Below, in pieces: positions 9,343 through 17,628 of a DNA stretch of 29,420 nt. Made by a program: the position numbers and the translations under genes. How positions within the stretch are numbered: the stretch's first letter is position 1; each line of letters opens with the position of its first letter. This DNA comes from Aliarcobacter sp. (GTDB lineage Bacteria > Campylobacterota > Campylobacteria > Campylobacterales > Arcobacteraceae). The stretch spans positions 1 through 29,420 of the forward strand of contig JALRJW010000202.1 in assembly GCA_023268955.1 (NCBI GenBank). Direction: 5' to 3'. Under the pieces are notes generated by a model that was not told where the DNA came from, made no database searches, and worked only from the letters and a program-made list of their open reading frames with translations.

Positions 9343-9732
9343 ATGTATGATTTTAATCAAAAACCAGATTTAAACATAACTCCCTTAGTTGATATTATGC
9401 TAGTTTTACTAGCAATTCTTATGGTTACAGCTCCTGTAATTGAGTTTGAAGAGCCAATAAATCTTCCAAAGGGAAGTAAATCTCAACAAGTTCAAAACTT
9501 CACTAAAATTGATATATTAGTAACTAAAGATAGAACAATTTTAGTTAATAAAAAAAGACTTGAATTTTCTAATTTTTCAGACTCATTTTTACTTATGAAT
9601 AATAGTAAAGATAGAAATACTCCTGTGCATATTAGAGCAGAAAAAACACTTATGTATGATGATATTGTATTTATATTAAAAAGCGTAAAAGAGGCAGGTT
9701 TTTATAAAGTTGCTTTAGTAACTGATGGATGA
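9343..9732 (+). CDS. tolR: ExbD/TolR-family biopolymer transport protein (TolR)
   Basis: This is the partner of TolQ in the proton channel. I chose ATG at 9343, one base after the tolQ stop; AAGGG lies 6 nt upstream. The 129-aa product has the family's short cytoplasmic N terminus, DLNITPLVDIMLVLLAILMVTAP with the conserved membrane-embedded aspartate (VD in LVDIMLVLL), and a periplasmic domain ending KEAGFYKVALVTDG. The length is typical. Confidence 0.92.
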   Translation: MYDFNQKPDLNITPLVDIMLVLLAILMVTAPVIEFEEPINLPKGSKSQQVQNFTKIDILVTKDRTILVNKKRLEFSNFSDSFLLMNNSKDRNTPVHIRAEKTLMYDDIVFILKSVKEAGFYKVALVTDG

Positions 9733-9739
9733 TTAGACC

Positions 9740-10477
9740 ATGACGCAAAATAAAAATTTTGTTATATCTGGTGTAATCGCTGTAAGTTTTTATATTTTCG
9801 TATTAGTTTCATCGTTAATATATATATCTTCATCAAAAGTTGAAACATATAAGTTTAAATCTAAAACTACTGTATTAGAACTTGAAGTTATTGAACAAGT
9901 TGATGTAAAAAATCAAGTTCAAAAAATGACTGTTAAAAAAGCTGAACCTGAAAAAGAAGTTGTTAAAGAGACTTCAAGATCAAATGAAAAAACACCAGAT
10001 TTAAAATCACTTTTTGGAAATGTTAAAACTAAAGCAATTCAAACTGCACCAAAAGAAGTTAATAATGTTCAAAAATCTATTGATCCTAAAAGATTTAAAT
10101 CCAAATTTGAAAAAGAGAAAAAGTCTTCTAATGTAAATTTGGACAAACTACTAACAGATATTAAAACAACTACTACTATGAAAAAAATTAAGTCAGCTAA
10201 TAGTAGTGAAGAGCAAAGTGATGAGTATTACTCTAAAATAAATGAATTATTATCAGCTTGGATTCCAAATGTTACTCAAGGTGGTTTAGTTGCAAATGTG
10301 ATTGTAACTATCAATTCTAAAGGTAATTTTAATTATAGATTTGTAAAATATTCAGGGGATGATTTGTTCGATAATTCATTAAAAAGTTTTTTAGATGAAC
10401 AAGTCAATTTAGCTTATCCTATACCAAATAACGGTTCAACTGTTAGTATAAGTGTAGATTTTAAATCAGAAAGGTAA
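9740..10477 (+). CDS. tolA: TolA/TonB-like energy-transducing protein
   Basis: A 245-aa protein anchored by one N-terminal helix (about 8-30). A Lys/Glu-rich periplasmic linker with AEPEKEVVKE-type segments follows, then a C-terminal domain (about 165-245, LSAWIPNVTQGGLVANVIVTINSKG...) resembling the TonB/TolA C-terminal fold. Between tolR and tolB its likely role is TolA: carrying force from TolQR across the periplasm to TolB-Pal. The linker is shorter and less Ala-rich than in enteric TolA. The TonB/TolA name is decided by context. Confidence 0.82.
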   Translation: MTQNKNFVISGVIAVSFYIFVLVSSLIYISSSKVETYKFKSKTTVLELEVIEQVDVKNQVQKMTVKKAEPEKEVVKETSRSNEKTPDLKSLFGNVKTKAIQTAPKEVNNVQKSIDPKRFKSKFEKEKKSSNVNLDKLLTDIKTTTTMKKIKSANSSEEQSDEYYSKINELLSAWIPNVTQGGLVANVIVTINSKGNFNYRFVKYSGDDLFDNSLKSFLDEQVNLAYPIPNNGSTVSISVDFKSER

Positions 10478-10481
10478 ATTT

Positions 10482-11756
10482 ATGAAATATATATATTTAT
10501 TATTGTTTTTAATAGTAAATTTAGCAAATGGTGCAAAAATTGATGCAAACTTAGAAATTGTAAAAAAAGCAAATACTATTCCGAATGTTTTAGTTTCAAT
10601 TGCAAATGATTCAGCAGAAATCAACACATTAAACAAATTAAAATACATTTTAATTCAAGATTTAAAAATAAGTGGACACTTTGAAGTTTCAAATTTTAAC
10701 CATTTAAGTTCATATGAAAATAATCCTAACTTTACAGTTTTAAATAACAACAAAGTTGATTTATATGTAAATTTAAATTCATCTAAAAATTCAAATGGAA
10801 CATATAGTGTATCAATGAAACTTTATGATGCTAATGCTCAATTAAATATTTTACAAAAAACATTTACAACTTCAAAAGAGGAGAGATTTCCCTTTTTAGC
10901 CCATAGAATTGCAATATCAATAAATGATTTTTTCAAAGCTCCAAGTATAGATTGGATGGATAAATTTGTTATTATGTCTGTTTATCAAAATAGTAAAAAA
11001 GCAGATATTGTAATTGCTGATTATACATTAACTTTTAGAAAAACTTTAGTAACGGGAGGATTAAATATTTTTCCTAAATGGGCTTCTAAAGATCAAAAAT
11101 CAATTTATTATACATCTTATAATTATGCAAAACCAACTCTTGTAAAATTGAATATTTATAATTCTCAAAAACAAACTATTATGAATAGTGATGGAATGAT
11201 TGCATGTTCTGATGTTAGTGATGATGGTTCAAAACTTTTAATTACAGCAGCGCCAAATTCGCAGCCTGATATATATTTATATGATTTAAATACTAAACAA
11301 AAACAAAGAGTTACTACATATTCTGGTATTGATGTAAGTGGACATTTTGTGGATAATGACCAAAAAGTTGTTTTTGTTTCAGATAGACTTGGTAGTCCAA
11401 ATATTTTTGCTAAAAAAATCAATTCAAAAGCAGTAGAAAAGTTAGTTTATCACAGTTCTAACAACTCTTCTGTTACAACCCATGGTAGTAATATTGTTTA
11501 TTCATCAAGGGATTCATCAAATGAATTTACGGGAAAAAATTTTAATTTATATTTAATGTCAACAAAATCTGATGCTCTTACAAGATTAACAACAAATGGA
11601 GTAAATCAATTTCCAAAGTTTTCAAATGATGGTGAGTCTTTAATTTTTATTAAAACTCAAAATGATGTTTCTTCTGTTGGAATAATTAGATTGAATTTTA
11701 ATTCAACTTATCTATTTCCATTAAGAGGTAATAAAATTCAGTCAATAGACTGGTAA
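10482..11756 (+). CDS. tolB: Tol-Pal system protein TolB
   Basis: TolB is a periplasmic beta-propeller protein that binds Pal and TolA and helps outer-membrane invagination at division. The 424-aa product has a signal peptide (MKYIYLLLFLIVNLANGAK), an N-terminal alpha/beta domain (DANLEIVKKANTIPNVLVSIAN), and C-terminal propeller repeats with the typical DGSKLLITAAPNSQPDIYLYDL, VVFVSDRLGSPNIF and QFPKFSNDGESLIF blades. Length and order are normal. tolA lies 4 nt upstream. Confidence 0.94.
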   Translation: MKYIYLLLFLIVNLANGAKIDANLEIVKKANTIPNVLVSIANDSAEINTLNKLKYILIQDLKISGHFEVSNFNHLSSYENNPNFTVLNNNKVDLYVNLNSSKNSNGTYSVSMKLYDANAQLNILQKTFTTSKEERFPFLAHRIAISINDFFKAPSIDWMDKFVIMSVYQNSKKADIVIADYTLTFRKTLVTGGLNIFPKWASKDQKSIYYTSYNYAKPTLVKLNIYNSQKQTIMNSDGMIACSDVSDDGSKLLITAAPNSQPDIYLYDLNTKQKQRVTTYSGIDVSGHFVDNDQKVVFVSDRLGSPNIFAKKINSKAVEKLVYHSSNNSSVTTHGSNIVYSSRDSSNEFTGKNFNLYLMSTKSDALTRLTTNGVNQFPKFSNDGESLIFIKTQNDVSSVGIIRLNFNSTYLFPLRGNKIQSIDW

Positions 11757-11765
11757 AGGTATCAG

Positions 11766-11798
11766 TTAATCGATAATCTTCGATTAAGTTTTTATTTA
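11766..11798 (+). terminator. Hairpin terminator between tolB and pal
   Basis: An 8-bp perfect stem (TTAATCGA / TCGATTAA, 11766-11773 and 11780-11787) with a 6-nt loop is followed by GTTTTTATTT. This looks like an intrinsic, perhaps partial, terminator after tolB. A -10-like TAGAAT at 11800-11805 may restart transcription for pal. Confidence 0.6.
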
Positions 11799-11835
11799 GT
11801 AGAATAATCACAAAAAATATTTTCAAGGATAATTT

Positions 11836-12399
11836 ATGAAGAAATTAAGTATATACTCATTTTTAGTAGCAGCAGCTTTACTAACAACAGGATGTAGTGA
11901 AAAACAGACTACAATGGATGTTAATAATGGTATGAATCAAAACTCAGAATCAGCATTAAATAGTTTACCTGAAACTACTTCTGCGGTAAATTCAATGGAA
12001 GCAGGTGATTTTGATTTCGCTGAAAATGCTGAAAATGGTTCATACTATATTATTGGTGGTGAGAAAGTATTATTAGAAAATGTATATTTTGCTTTTGATA
12101 AATATAATTTATCAGAAGATATGAAAATTGTTGTTTCTAATAATGCATCTAAATTATCTGCACTTAATACAAGTTCTACTATTAAAGTATCTGGTAATAC
12201 TGACGAATGGGGAACTGACGAATATAACTATGCTTTAGGACTAAAAAGAGCAAAAACAGTTAAAGATGCATTAGTTAACAATGGTGTTTCTGCAAATATT
12301 TCTTTAATTTCTTTAGGAGAAAGTAACCCAACTTGTTCTGAAAAAACTAAAGATTGTTGGCAAAAAAATAGAAGAGTTGAACATACTCTAGCTAAATAA
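11836..12399 (+). CDS. pal: Peptidoglycan-associated lipoprotein Pal
   Basis: An outer-membrane lipoprotein that tethers the outer membrane to peptidoglycan and binds TolB. The 187-aa precursor has a lipoprotein signal with lipobox LTTGC (Cys20). An OmpA-like peptidoglycan-binding domain (about 85-187) includes YFAFDKYNL, SGNTDEWGTDEYNYALGLKRA and the terminal KNRRVE signature. Its stop shares a base with the cpoB start. Confidence 0.95.
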   Translation: MKKLSIYSFLVAAALLTTGCSEKQTTMDVNNGMNQNSESALNSLPETTSAVNSMEAGDFDFAENAENGSYYIIGGEKVLLENVYFAFDKYNLSEDMKIVVSNNASKLSALNTSSTIKVSGNTDEWGTDEYNYALGLKRAKTVKDALVNNGVSANISLISLGESNPTCSEKTKDCWQKNRRVEHTLAK

Positions 12400-13388
12400 T
12401 GAACAAGATCTTAATTTCTTTAGCATTCAGTTCACTGATACTTTTTTCTCAAGAAGTATCAGTGTTTGGTGCTGGTAATCTAAACTCGAAAGAACCTTAT
12501 GGTTTAAATTCTACAGAAAAATATATTTTAAAAAATCAGAATAAAATTAAAGATGTTAGTAGTGATGTTAATGATTTAAAAACTACTTTGGATTCAATGA
12601 ATAGTAGAATTGAAGGTTTGGAATCTATTTTTCAAGGTGACTCTGCTAAATTAAATTCAACAGTATTACAACTAAATGATGTATTAAATAAATCAAATAA
12701 GAGCTCAACTGATATCGATGAATTAAGAAATGTTACAACTCAACTTTTAAATTTAAAAGAGGAAAGTGATAAGCAGTTTAATTCTAATATTGCAGTTTTA
12801 AAAGATGCTGTATCAAAATTATCAGATTTAGTTAATAAAATTAATTCAGAATATGTATCTGAATCAAATTTCAAAAAAAATATTGATCAATTTGTTACTA
12901 GAGCAGAGTTTGAAGAGTTAAAAAAGATTATGGGTGTTAAAAATAAAACTACATCTCAATCTTCATCAACTACATCTTCAACATCATCTCAGAACATTTT
13001 GTTAACTAAAGCAAATTTAAGTGCAGAAGAAAAATCAGAATTATTAGATAGTGCTAAAAAAGAGTATGATAGAAGATATTACAAATATGCTATTCCAATG
13101 TTTGAAAAACTTTTGGAAATCAATTATAAGCCGGCTGAAAGTTCTTTTTACTTAGGTGAAATGTGGTTTGTAAGAAAGAAATATGAAATGGCTATTAGTT
13201 ACTTTAAAAAATCTGCAATGCTTTATGATAAAGCTGATTGGATGCCTCAATTGTTACTTCACAGTGCAATATCATTTGAAAATATTAATGATAAAGAGAA
13301 TGCTAAGAGTTTTTATAGTACCCTTATTGATCTTTACCCAAGCTCAAAAGAAGCTAGTGAAGCAAAAAAAAATATAAATAAGTTATAA
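12399..13388 (+). CDS. cpoB: Cell division coordinator CpoB / YbgF-like TPR protein
   Basis: A periplasmic protein that in other bacteria couples outer-membrane constriction to peptidoglycan synthesis through Tol-Pal. The 329-aa product has a signal peptide (about 1-25), a long coiled coil (about 45-175, regions such as VSSDVNDLKTTLDSMNSRIEGLES), a Ser/Thr-rich linker (SQSSSTTSSTSSQ), and C-terminal tetratricopeptide repeats (about 215-325: YKYAIPMFEKLLEINYKPAE, KYEMAISYFKKSAMLYDKAD, YSTLIDLYPSSKEA). It starts one base inside the pal stop, so the two are coupled. Confidence 0.88.
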   Translation: MNKILISLAFSSLILFSQEVSVFGAGNLNSKEPYGLNSTEKYILKNQNKIKDVSSDVNDLKTTLDSMNSRIEGLESIFQGDSAKLNSTVLQLNDVLNKSNKSSTDIDELRNVTTQLLNLKEESDKQFNSNIAVLKDAVSKLSDLVNKINSEYVSESNFKKNIDQFVTRAEFEELKKIMGVKNKTTSQSSSTTSSTSSQNILLTKANLSAEEKSELLDSAKKEYDRRYYKYAIPMFEKLLEINYKPAESSFYLGEMWFVRKKYEMAISYFKKSAMLYDKADWMPQLLLHSAISFENINDKENAKSFYSTLIDLYPSSKEASEAKKNINKL

Positions 13389-13407
13389 TTAATAAAAAGG
13401 ATATTTT

Positions 13408-14004
13408 ATGGAAAATAAAGTTATTGGTATTGAATATACATTAACAGATGCTCAAACAGGTGAGCAATTAGATTCTAATGCAGGTCAAGCACCATTAGAA
13501 TTTGTTTCAGGAAAAGGACAAATTATTCCTGGTTTAGAAAATAAATTAATGCAAATGTCTGAAAATGAAAAAGCGGATGTTATGGTTTATCCAAAAGATG
13601 GTTATGGTGAATATAACGAAGAAGCACTTCAAACTTTACCAATCGAGCAATTTGCTGGTATAGAATTAAAAGAAGGTATGTCTTTATATGGTACTGGTGA
13701 GCAAGGTGAAACTGTTCAAGTTGCTGTTAAATCATTTGATGATAAAGAAGTTACAATTGATTATAATCACCCAATGGCTGGAAAAACTTTAATGTTCTCA
13801 GTAGCTGTTATTTCATCAAGAGCTGCAACAGAAGAAGAAGCACAAACAGGAGTTGTTGGTGGTTTAGCTGCTATGGGTGGCGGATGCTGTGGAGGAGGTG
13901 GTTGTGGAACTGGACATGACCATGGACATTCTCATGATCACGGTGGAGGTTCTTGTGGAACTGAATCAGCTGGTCATTCACACGGTGGATGTGGTTGCCA
14001 CTAA
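13408..14004 (+). CDS. slyD: FKBP-type peptidyl-prolyl isomerase with metal-binding tail (SlyD)
   Basis: SlyD is a cytosolic prolyl isomerase and chaperone that also supplies nickel to hydrogenase or urease maturation. The 198-aa product has the FKBP core with the inserted flap (EYTLTDAQTGEQLDSN, PLEFVSGKGQIIPGLENKLMQM, then the YGEYNEEALQTLP insert). The last 50 residues or so are rich in His, Cys and Gly (CCGGGGCGTGHDHGHSHDHG and a CGCH end), a strong metal-binding tail. It is preceded by AAAGGA and followed by a hairpin terminator. Confidence 0.92.
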   Translation: MENKVIGIEYTLTDAQTGEQLDSNAGQAPLEFVSGKGQIIPGLENKLMQMSENEKADVMVYPKDGYGEYNEEALQTLPIEQFAGIELKEGMSLYGTGEQGETVQVAVKSFDDKEVTIDYNHPMAGKTLMFSVAVISSRAATEEEAQTGVVGGLAAMGGGCCGGGGCGTGHDHGHSHDHGGGSCGTESAGHSHGGCGCH

Positions 14005-14032
14005 TTTAAATTTCGTATTTAAATTCTTCTTT

Positions 14033-14071
14033 GCCCAAAATATCTTTGTATATTTTGGGCAAAATTATTTT
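14033..14071 (+). terminator. Strong hairpin after slyD
   Basis: A perfect 11-bp stem (GCCCAAAATAT at 14033-14043 and ATATTTTGGGC at 14050-14060) encloses a 6-nt loop and is followed by AAAATTATTTT. It sits 29 nt after the slyD stop and probably ends the tol-pal-slyD transcript. A weaker AT-only hairpin (ATTTAAAT repeated inversely) lies just before it. Confidence 0.75.
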
Positions 14072-14148
14072 AAGAACATTTATAATTAGTGTTTTTAAAA
14101 TAGTTTAATCTTAACTATCAAATACAAATTATTACAAAGGTAAATTAT

Positions 14149-15078
14149 ATGAAAAAAGTTGCTTTTATTTTTCCAGGACAAGGAAGTCAAACTGTTGGAA
14201 TGGGAAAAGATTTTTTTGAAAATAGTGATATGGCAAAAGAGATGATTGCTAATGCTTCTAAAAGATTAGGAATTGATTTTGAACAATTATTATTTGAAGA
14301 AAATGACAACTTAGGAAAAACAGAGTTTACTCAGCCAGCGGTTTTATTAGTAAGTTGTATTGCTAATGAAATTTTTAAAAGTCAATGTGATATTAAACCT
14401 GAGTTTGTTTTAGGACACTCTTTAGGTGAGTTTTCTGCATTAGTAAGCGCTGGTGCATTAGATTATTTAGATGCTATTGAATTGGTTCATAAAAGAGGTT
14501 TATTTATGAATGAAGCTTGTGCTGGTGGTGGTGCTGGTATGATGGCATTAGTTGGATTAGATGATAAAGCTGTTGAAGATATTTGTACAGCTCAAAGAGC
14601 AAATGGTAAACAAGTTTGGCCAGCAAATTATAATATGGATGGACAGCTTGTATTAGCAGGTATCAAAGCTGATTTAGAGAGCTTAGTTGATACATTTAAA
14701 GAAACTGGAGCTAAAAGAGCAATCGTTCTTGATATGAGTGTTGCATCTCATTGTGAGTTATTAAGAAGTGCTGTTGAAAATTTAAAACCTTATTTAGAAG
14801 AGTATTTAAAAGATGAATTTATAAGTGTTGTATCAAATGTATCAACTAAAAAATATTCATCTAAAGATGAAGCAATAGAATTATTAGCTTCTCAATTAGT
14901 AAGCCCTGTAAAATATAAACAATCAATAGTTGCTGTTGAAGATGAAGTTGATATGTTTATTGAGTTTGGAAATGGAATAGTATTAAAAGGTTTAAATAGA
15001 AAAATCACAAAAAAACCAACTTCAAATGTTTCAGATATGGCTTCATTAGAAAAAGTTATTGGTGAATTAAATGACTAA
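14149..15078 (+). CDS. fabD: Malonyl-CoA:ACP acyltransferase FabD
   Basis: This enzyme transfers malonate from CoA to acyl carrier protein for fatty-acid synthesis. The 309-aa product has GQGSQ at residues 10-14, the nucleophile elbow GHSLGEFSAL with Ser91, and the catalytic His in MSVASHCELLRSA. It is complete and of normal length. AAAGG precedes the ATG. Its end overlaps the mtnN start by 8 nt. Confidence 0.96.
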   Translation: MKKVAFIFPGQGSQTVGMGKDFFENSDMAKEMIANASKRLGIDFEQLLFEENDNLGKTEFTQPAVLLVSCIANEIFKSQCDIKPEFVLGHSLGEFSALVSAGALDYLDAIELVHKRGLFMNEACAGGGAGMMALVGLDDKAVEDICTAQRANGKQVWPANYNMDGQLVLAGIKADLESLVDTFKETGAKRAIVLDMSVASHCELLRSAVENLKPYLEEYLKDEFISVVSNVSTKKYSSKDEAIELLASQLVSPVKYKQSIVAVEDEVDMFIEFGNGIVLKGLNRKITKKPTSNVSDMASLEKVIGELND

Positions 15079-15763
15079 ATTAGCAATAATGGGTGCTATG
15101 GAAGAGGAGATTGAGCCTCTTTTAGCCCACTTTAAAGATGTAAATACAGTAGAGTTTGCTAATAACAAGTATTATGAAGTAAATTATAATGGCTTAGATA
15201 TCGTAATAGCTTATTCTAAAATTGGGAAAGTTTTTGCTTCATTAACAGCTGCAACTATGATTGAAAAATTTGGTTGTGATACTTTACTTTTTTCAGGTGT
15301 TGCAGGTGGAATTAATCCTGAACTAAAGATTGGTGATTTAATTATTGCAGATAAATTATGTCAACATGATTTGGATATTACAGCTTTTGGACATCCTCAT
15401 GGATTTGTTCCTGGTGGAAGTGTATATGTTGAAACATCTAAAGAGCTAAGAGAAGTAGCAAAGAAAGTTGCTAAACAAAATAACTTAAAAGTTTTAGAAG
15501 GAACTATTGCTACAGGTGATCAATTTGTTCACTCAAATGAGAAAAAAGAGTTTATTGAAACTACTTTTAAAGCAGATGCTTTAGAAATGGAAGGTGCTAG
15601 TGTTGCTGTTGTTTGCGATGCTTTAAATGTTCCTTGTTTTATTTTAAGAGCTATTTCTGATACAGCTGATATGGATGCTGGATTTGATTTTGATGAATTT
15701 TTAAAATCAAGTGCAGTAGAGTCTGCAAACTACTTAATTAAAATAGTTGACGAGATTAAATAA
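15071..15763 (+). CDS. mtnN: 5'-methylthioadenosine/S-adenosylhomocysteine nucleosidase
   Basis: The enzyme cleaves adenine from MTA and SAH. In Campylobacterota the same enzyme also hydrolyses 6-amino-6-deoxyfutalosine in menaquinone synthesis (family knowledge). The 230-aa product has all three catalytic residues in the E. coli positions: Glu12 (GAMEEEIEPL), Glu174 (ALEMEGAS) and Asp197 (AISDTADMD). GVAGGINPELKIGDL is the nucleoside-binding signature. It overlaps fabD by 8 nt and is the last intact backbone gene before the transposon. Confidence 0.96.
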   Translation: MTKLAIMGAMEEEIEPLLAHFKDVNTVEFANNKYYEVNYNGLDIVIAYSKIGKVFASLTAATMIEKFGCDTLLFSGVAGGINPELKIGDLIIADKLCQHDLDITAFGHPHGFVPGGSVYVETSKELREVAKKVAKQNNLKVLEGTIATGDQFVHSNEKKEFIETTFKADALEMEGASVAVVCDALNVPCFILRAISDTADMDAGFDFDEFLKSSAVESANYLIKIVDEIK

Positions 15764-15765
15764 TT

Positions 15766-15873
15766 CTAAACAAAGATACCATAACCAACTCCAAAAGAGT
15801 TTTTTATAGTATCTTTCCCAAGTTTATTTGATAATCTATTTAATAAAGATTTAAAAGCAGATTCAGATATATC
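15766..15873 (-). pseudogene. 3' fragment of an OmpR-type response-regulator effector gene
   Basis: The last 35 codons of a winged-helix effector domain, DISESAFKSLLNRLSNKLGKDTIKNSFGVGYGIFV. The recognition helix and the NSFGVGYGI wing are typical of OmpR/PhoB output domains. The reading frame stops at 15766, 3 nt from the convergent mtnN stop. It is cut at 15866-15873 by the target duplication of the transposon; the matching 5' part is at 29037-29146 on the same strand. Joining the halves at GATATATC gives an uninterrupted LDKDISESAFK. Confidence 0.85.
15866..15873. repeat. Left 8-bp target-site duplication (GATATATC)
   Basis: GATATATC directly abuts the left terminal inverted repeat, and an identical copy abuts the right end at 29037-29044. 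Eight base pairs is a normal duplication for IS1595-type transposases. The sequence is itself a palindrome. Confidence 0.88.
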
Positions 15874-15901
15874 CGGTATTATGTATCAGTCACACCAAAA
15901 A
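15874..15901 (+). repeat. Left terminal inverted repeat of the transposon
   Basis: Starts CGGTATTATGTA, then two bases that differ from the other end, then AGTCACACCAAAAA. The reverse complement of 29009-29036 is the same apart from those two bases. Confidence 0.88.
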
Positions 15902-15940
15902 TATATCCCCAATTTATGGGACTTAGAGCCTAATTTTAAG

Positions 15941-15981
15941 TATAATGTATATAAAGAAAACCAAATTTAGGAGGATTTATG
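15941..15981 (+). promoter_or_regulatory. Promoter and out-of-frame strong ribosome site before the passenger gene
   Basis: TATAAT at 15941-15946 is a good -10 box inside the left end. AGGAGG at 15969-15974 is 4 nt from an ATG at 15979, which opens an 11-codon reading frame (ending TGA at 16012-16014). It is 11 nt from the ATG of the 139-aa gene in another frame. The best-placed start thus belongs to a tiny upstream frame that overlaps the real one. Confidence 0.5.
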
Positions 15982-15985
15982 TACA

Positions 15986-16405
15986 ATGGAAACAGCACTA
16001 AGACAATTAGTTGATAAAAGAGCAGAATTAAAAGGTGAATATACTCATTATTTAGAAAAAATTGAGGAGTTAAAACACTCAATTGAATGTTTAGATGGTT
16101 CAATTAAAATTTTTGATCCAGATTTCAAACCTGACTCAATCAAAGAGAAGAAATACAAAAAAAGCCCAAGCGTATTTAAACCAGGAGAAAGCCTAAGAAT
16201 GTCCCTTGATATCCTTAGAAAGGCCTCAGAGCCTATTTCAATACAAGAAATTAGAAAAGAAATTGTAAGCCAGAAGAAATTAGATGAAAATGATTTGACT
16301 CTTCAAAGAACTATTGAAGCAAATATAAGAGTAAATATAGAAAAGAACGAACTTATAAAAGTTCATAACGAATCTGAAAAACCAAAAAGGTGGCTAATAG
16401 CTTAG
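15986..16405 (+). CDS. Transposon passenger protein, coiled coil plus winged-helix-like domain, function unknown
   Basis: A 139-aa protein. Residues 1-45 form a charged amphipathic coiled coil (LVDKRAELKGEYTHYLEKIEELKHSIECLDGSI). A Lys/Pro-rich linker follows, and the C-terminal 75 residues or so (SLRMSLDILRKASEPISIQEIRKEIV...LQRTIEANIRVNIEKNELIKVHNE...RWLIA) read like a winged helix of the HARE/HTH type. I do not know its function; small DNA-binding companions of transposases are a plausible class. Its stop overlaps the stop of the convergent transposase gene (TTAG at 16402-16405), so the two genes end tail to tail with no space. Confidence 0.75.
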   Translation: METALRQLVDKRAELKGEYTHYLEKIEELKHSIECLDGSIKIFDPDFKPDSIKEKKYKKSPSVFKPGESLRMSLDILRKASEPISIQEIRKEIVSQKKLDENDLTLQRTIEANIRVNIEKNELIKVHNESEKPKRWLIA

Positions 16406-17427
16406 GCTGCCACTCCAAGTCTTTCAGCAATTCTATGATTTCCTTGCCAATATCCAGTCCATTCATTTGACTGTGAAACTTTAATACATTTTGAGGCAAT
16501 ATCCCTAAAGATACTACCATTATCAAGCCTTCTTGTATCTTCTCTATAAGCCATTTCATTTGCATAATTAGAAAGGTAAAGTTGTCCCATTCTATGAACT
16601 TGCCCATGTTGAAATCTTCTAAATCTTGCATAATAGCTTTCTGCTTGATTAGAACAAGCCCCAAATTCACTTCTATATTCAACTGAGTGATTCACTCTTT
16701 GCATATCATACAACGCGTGTAAATTATCATAGGCATTAGCTTCATCTGCGTGAACTTCTGAGCCTCTTGCAATAGTGTTTAGAGCCACATCTATTATATC
16801 TCTTGGATTTTCATTATGCAGAATATATGTTAAAGTTCTAACACTTCCGACAAGTTCAGTTCCACCTGCTCTTTGTCTAACCACAACGATACATCTTTTG
16901 TTTGGATTTTGGTTCACTGCTAATCTTCTATCGATTCTATCATTGATATTGTTTTGAGGTCTTACATGGTGATTTACATAGGCTCCATCGATTTCACAGA
17001 TCCCTTCCATTAAACTTTCATCTCTTGTTTCAAGTAAAGCTTCTCTAAATTTATGAAGCAATACAAAAGCTGTTTTATAGTTAATATCAAGCTGTCTTGA
17101 AAGCTTCAAAGCACTCATACCTTTTACTTCATTGGCATATATTGCAATTGCCATCAAATAAGTTCTTAGAGGTAATTTATGATTAGCAAATAAAGTTCCA
17201 GAGGTCAAAGAAAATTGATGATAGCAATCACTACATTTCCATACTTTTCTTTTATCTAAGAAATAATGTCTCTCTGTACTACCACAACATGGACAAACAG
17301 GTCTTCCATTTGTTTCTTCCCATCTTAATTTTTTAAAGAATGTGAATGCTTGTCTTTCACTCATTCTTGCAATTTTTACTAAATTTAATGTTCTTGCTGC
17401 TTTTGATAGTAGGAAATGTTGTGCCAT
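16402..17427 (-). CDS. IS1595 family (ISXO2-like) transposase
   Basis: This enzyme should catalyse cut-and-paste or replicative movement of the 13-kb transposon. The 341-aa protein has an IS1595-type zinc ribbon (C45-x2-C48 ... C65-x2-C68, in VCPCCGS and WKCSDCYHQF), an HTH-like region (ALKLSRQLDINYKTAFVLLHKFR), and an RNase-H-fold catalytic core. The core has Asp147 (CEIDGAY), Asp228 (VHADEANAYD) and the NQAESYYARFRR segment (Asn260/Glu263) that holds the third acidic or Asn residue. The frame is intact. The minus-strand ATG at 17427 is preceded by AAAGG. It diverges from the DUF6471-like gene, with inverted repeats in the shared promoter region. Confidence 0.93.
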   Translation of the reverse strand: MAQHFLLSKAARTLNLVKIARMSERQAFTFFKKLRWEETNGRPVCPCCGSTERHYFLDKRKVWKCSDCYHQFSLTSGTLFANHKLPLRTYLMAIAIYANEVKGMSALKLSRQLDINYKTAFVLLHKFREALLETRDESLMEGICEIDGAYVNHHVRPQNNINDRIDRRLAVNQNPNKRCIVVVRQRAGGTELVGSVRTLTYILHNENPRDIIDVALNTIARGSEVHADEANAYDNLHALYDMQRVNHSVEYRSEFGACSNQAESYYARFRRFQHGQVHRMGQLYLSNYANEMAYREDTRRLDNGSIFRDIASKCIKVSQSNEWTGYWQGNHRIAERLGVAA

Positions 17428-17452
17428 GATTTTATACCTTTCTTTTTCTTAA

Positions 17453-17494
17453 TCTCTTGTATATAAGAGAATAATATCACTTATGAGATATAAG
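17453..17494. promoter_or_regulatory. Two inverted repeats between the transposase and the small-regulator gene
   Basis: TCTCTT/AAGAGA (17453-17458 and 17465-17470) and CTTAT/ATAAG (17480-17484 and 17490-17494) lie 26-67 bp upstream of the transposase start, where its promoter must be. They are candidate operators for a transposon-encoded regulator. The remainder of the 201-bp gap is AT-rich. Confidence 0.35.
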
Positions 17495-17592
17495 AAAACT
17501 TAAGGGCACTGTTTGTTTTTTTTGAAAATACAAAAAGATTTTCCATAAATGATATAAATATCGTGTAAAAGATAGGATAATGCTAAATATGA

Positions 17593-17623
17593 TATAATTC
17601 ATAAATTTTAAAATTTAGGAAGA
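17593..17623 (+). promoter_or_regulatory. -10 box and ribosome site of the small-regulator gene
   Basis: TATAAT at 17593-17598 is followed by a short leader and AGGAAG at 17618-17623, 5 nt before the ATG at 17629. This arrangement supports both the start and expression of the 72-aa gene from its own promoter. Confidence 0.5.
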
Positions 17624-17628
17624 ATTTT

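Noticed and set aside
16353..16682. Minus-strand open frame within the transposase gene
   Set aside because: Overlaps the real transposase in another frame; the transposase has clear motifs.
15902..17600. A short IS1595 element limited to the 139-aa gene and transposase
   Set aside because: No matching inverted ends or 8-bp duplication were found near 17500; the only matching repeats are at 15874 and 29036.
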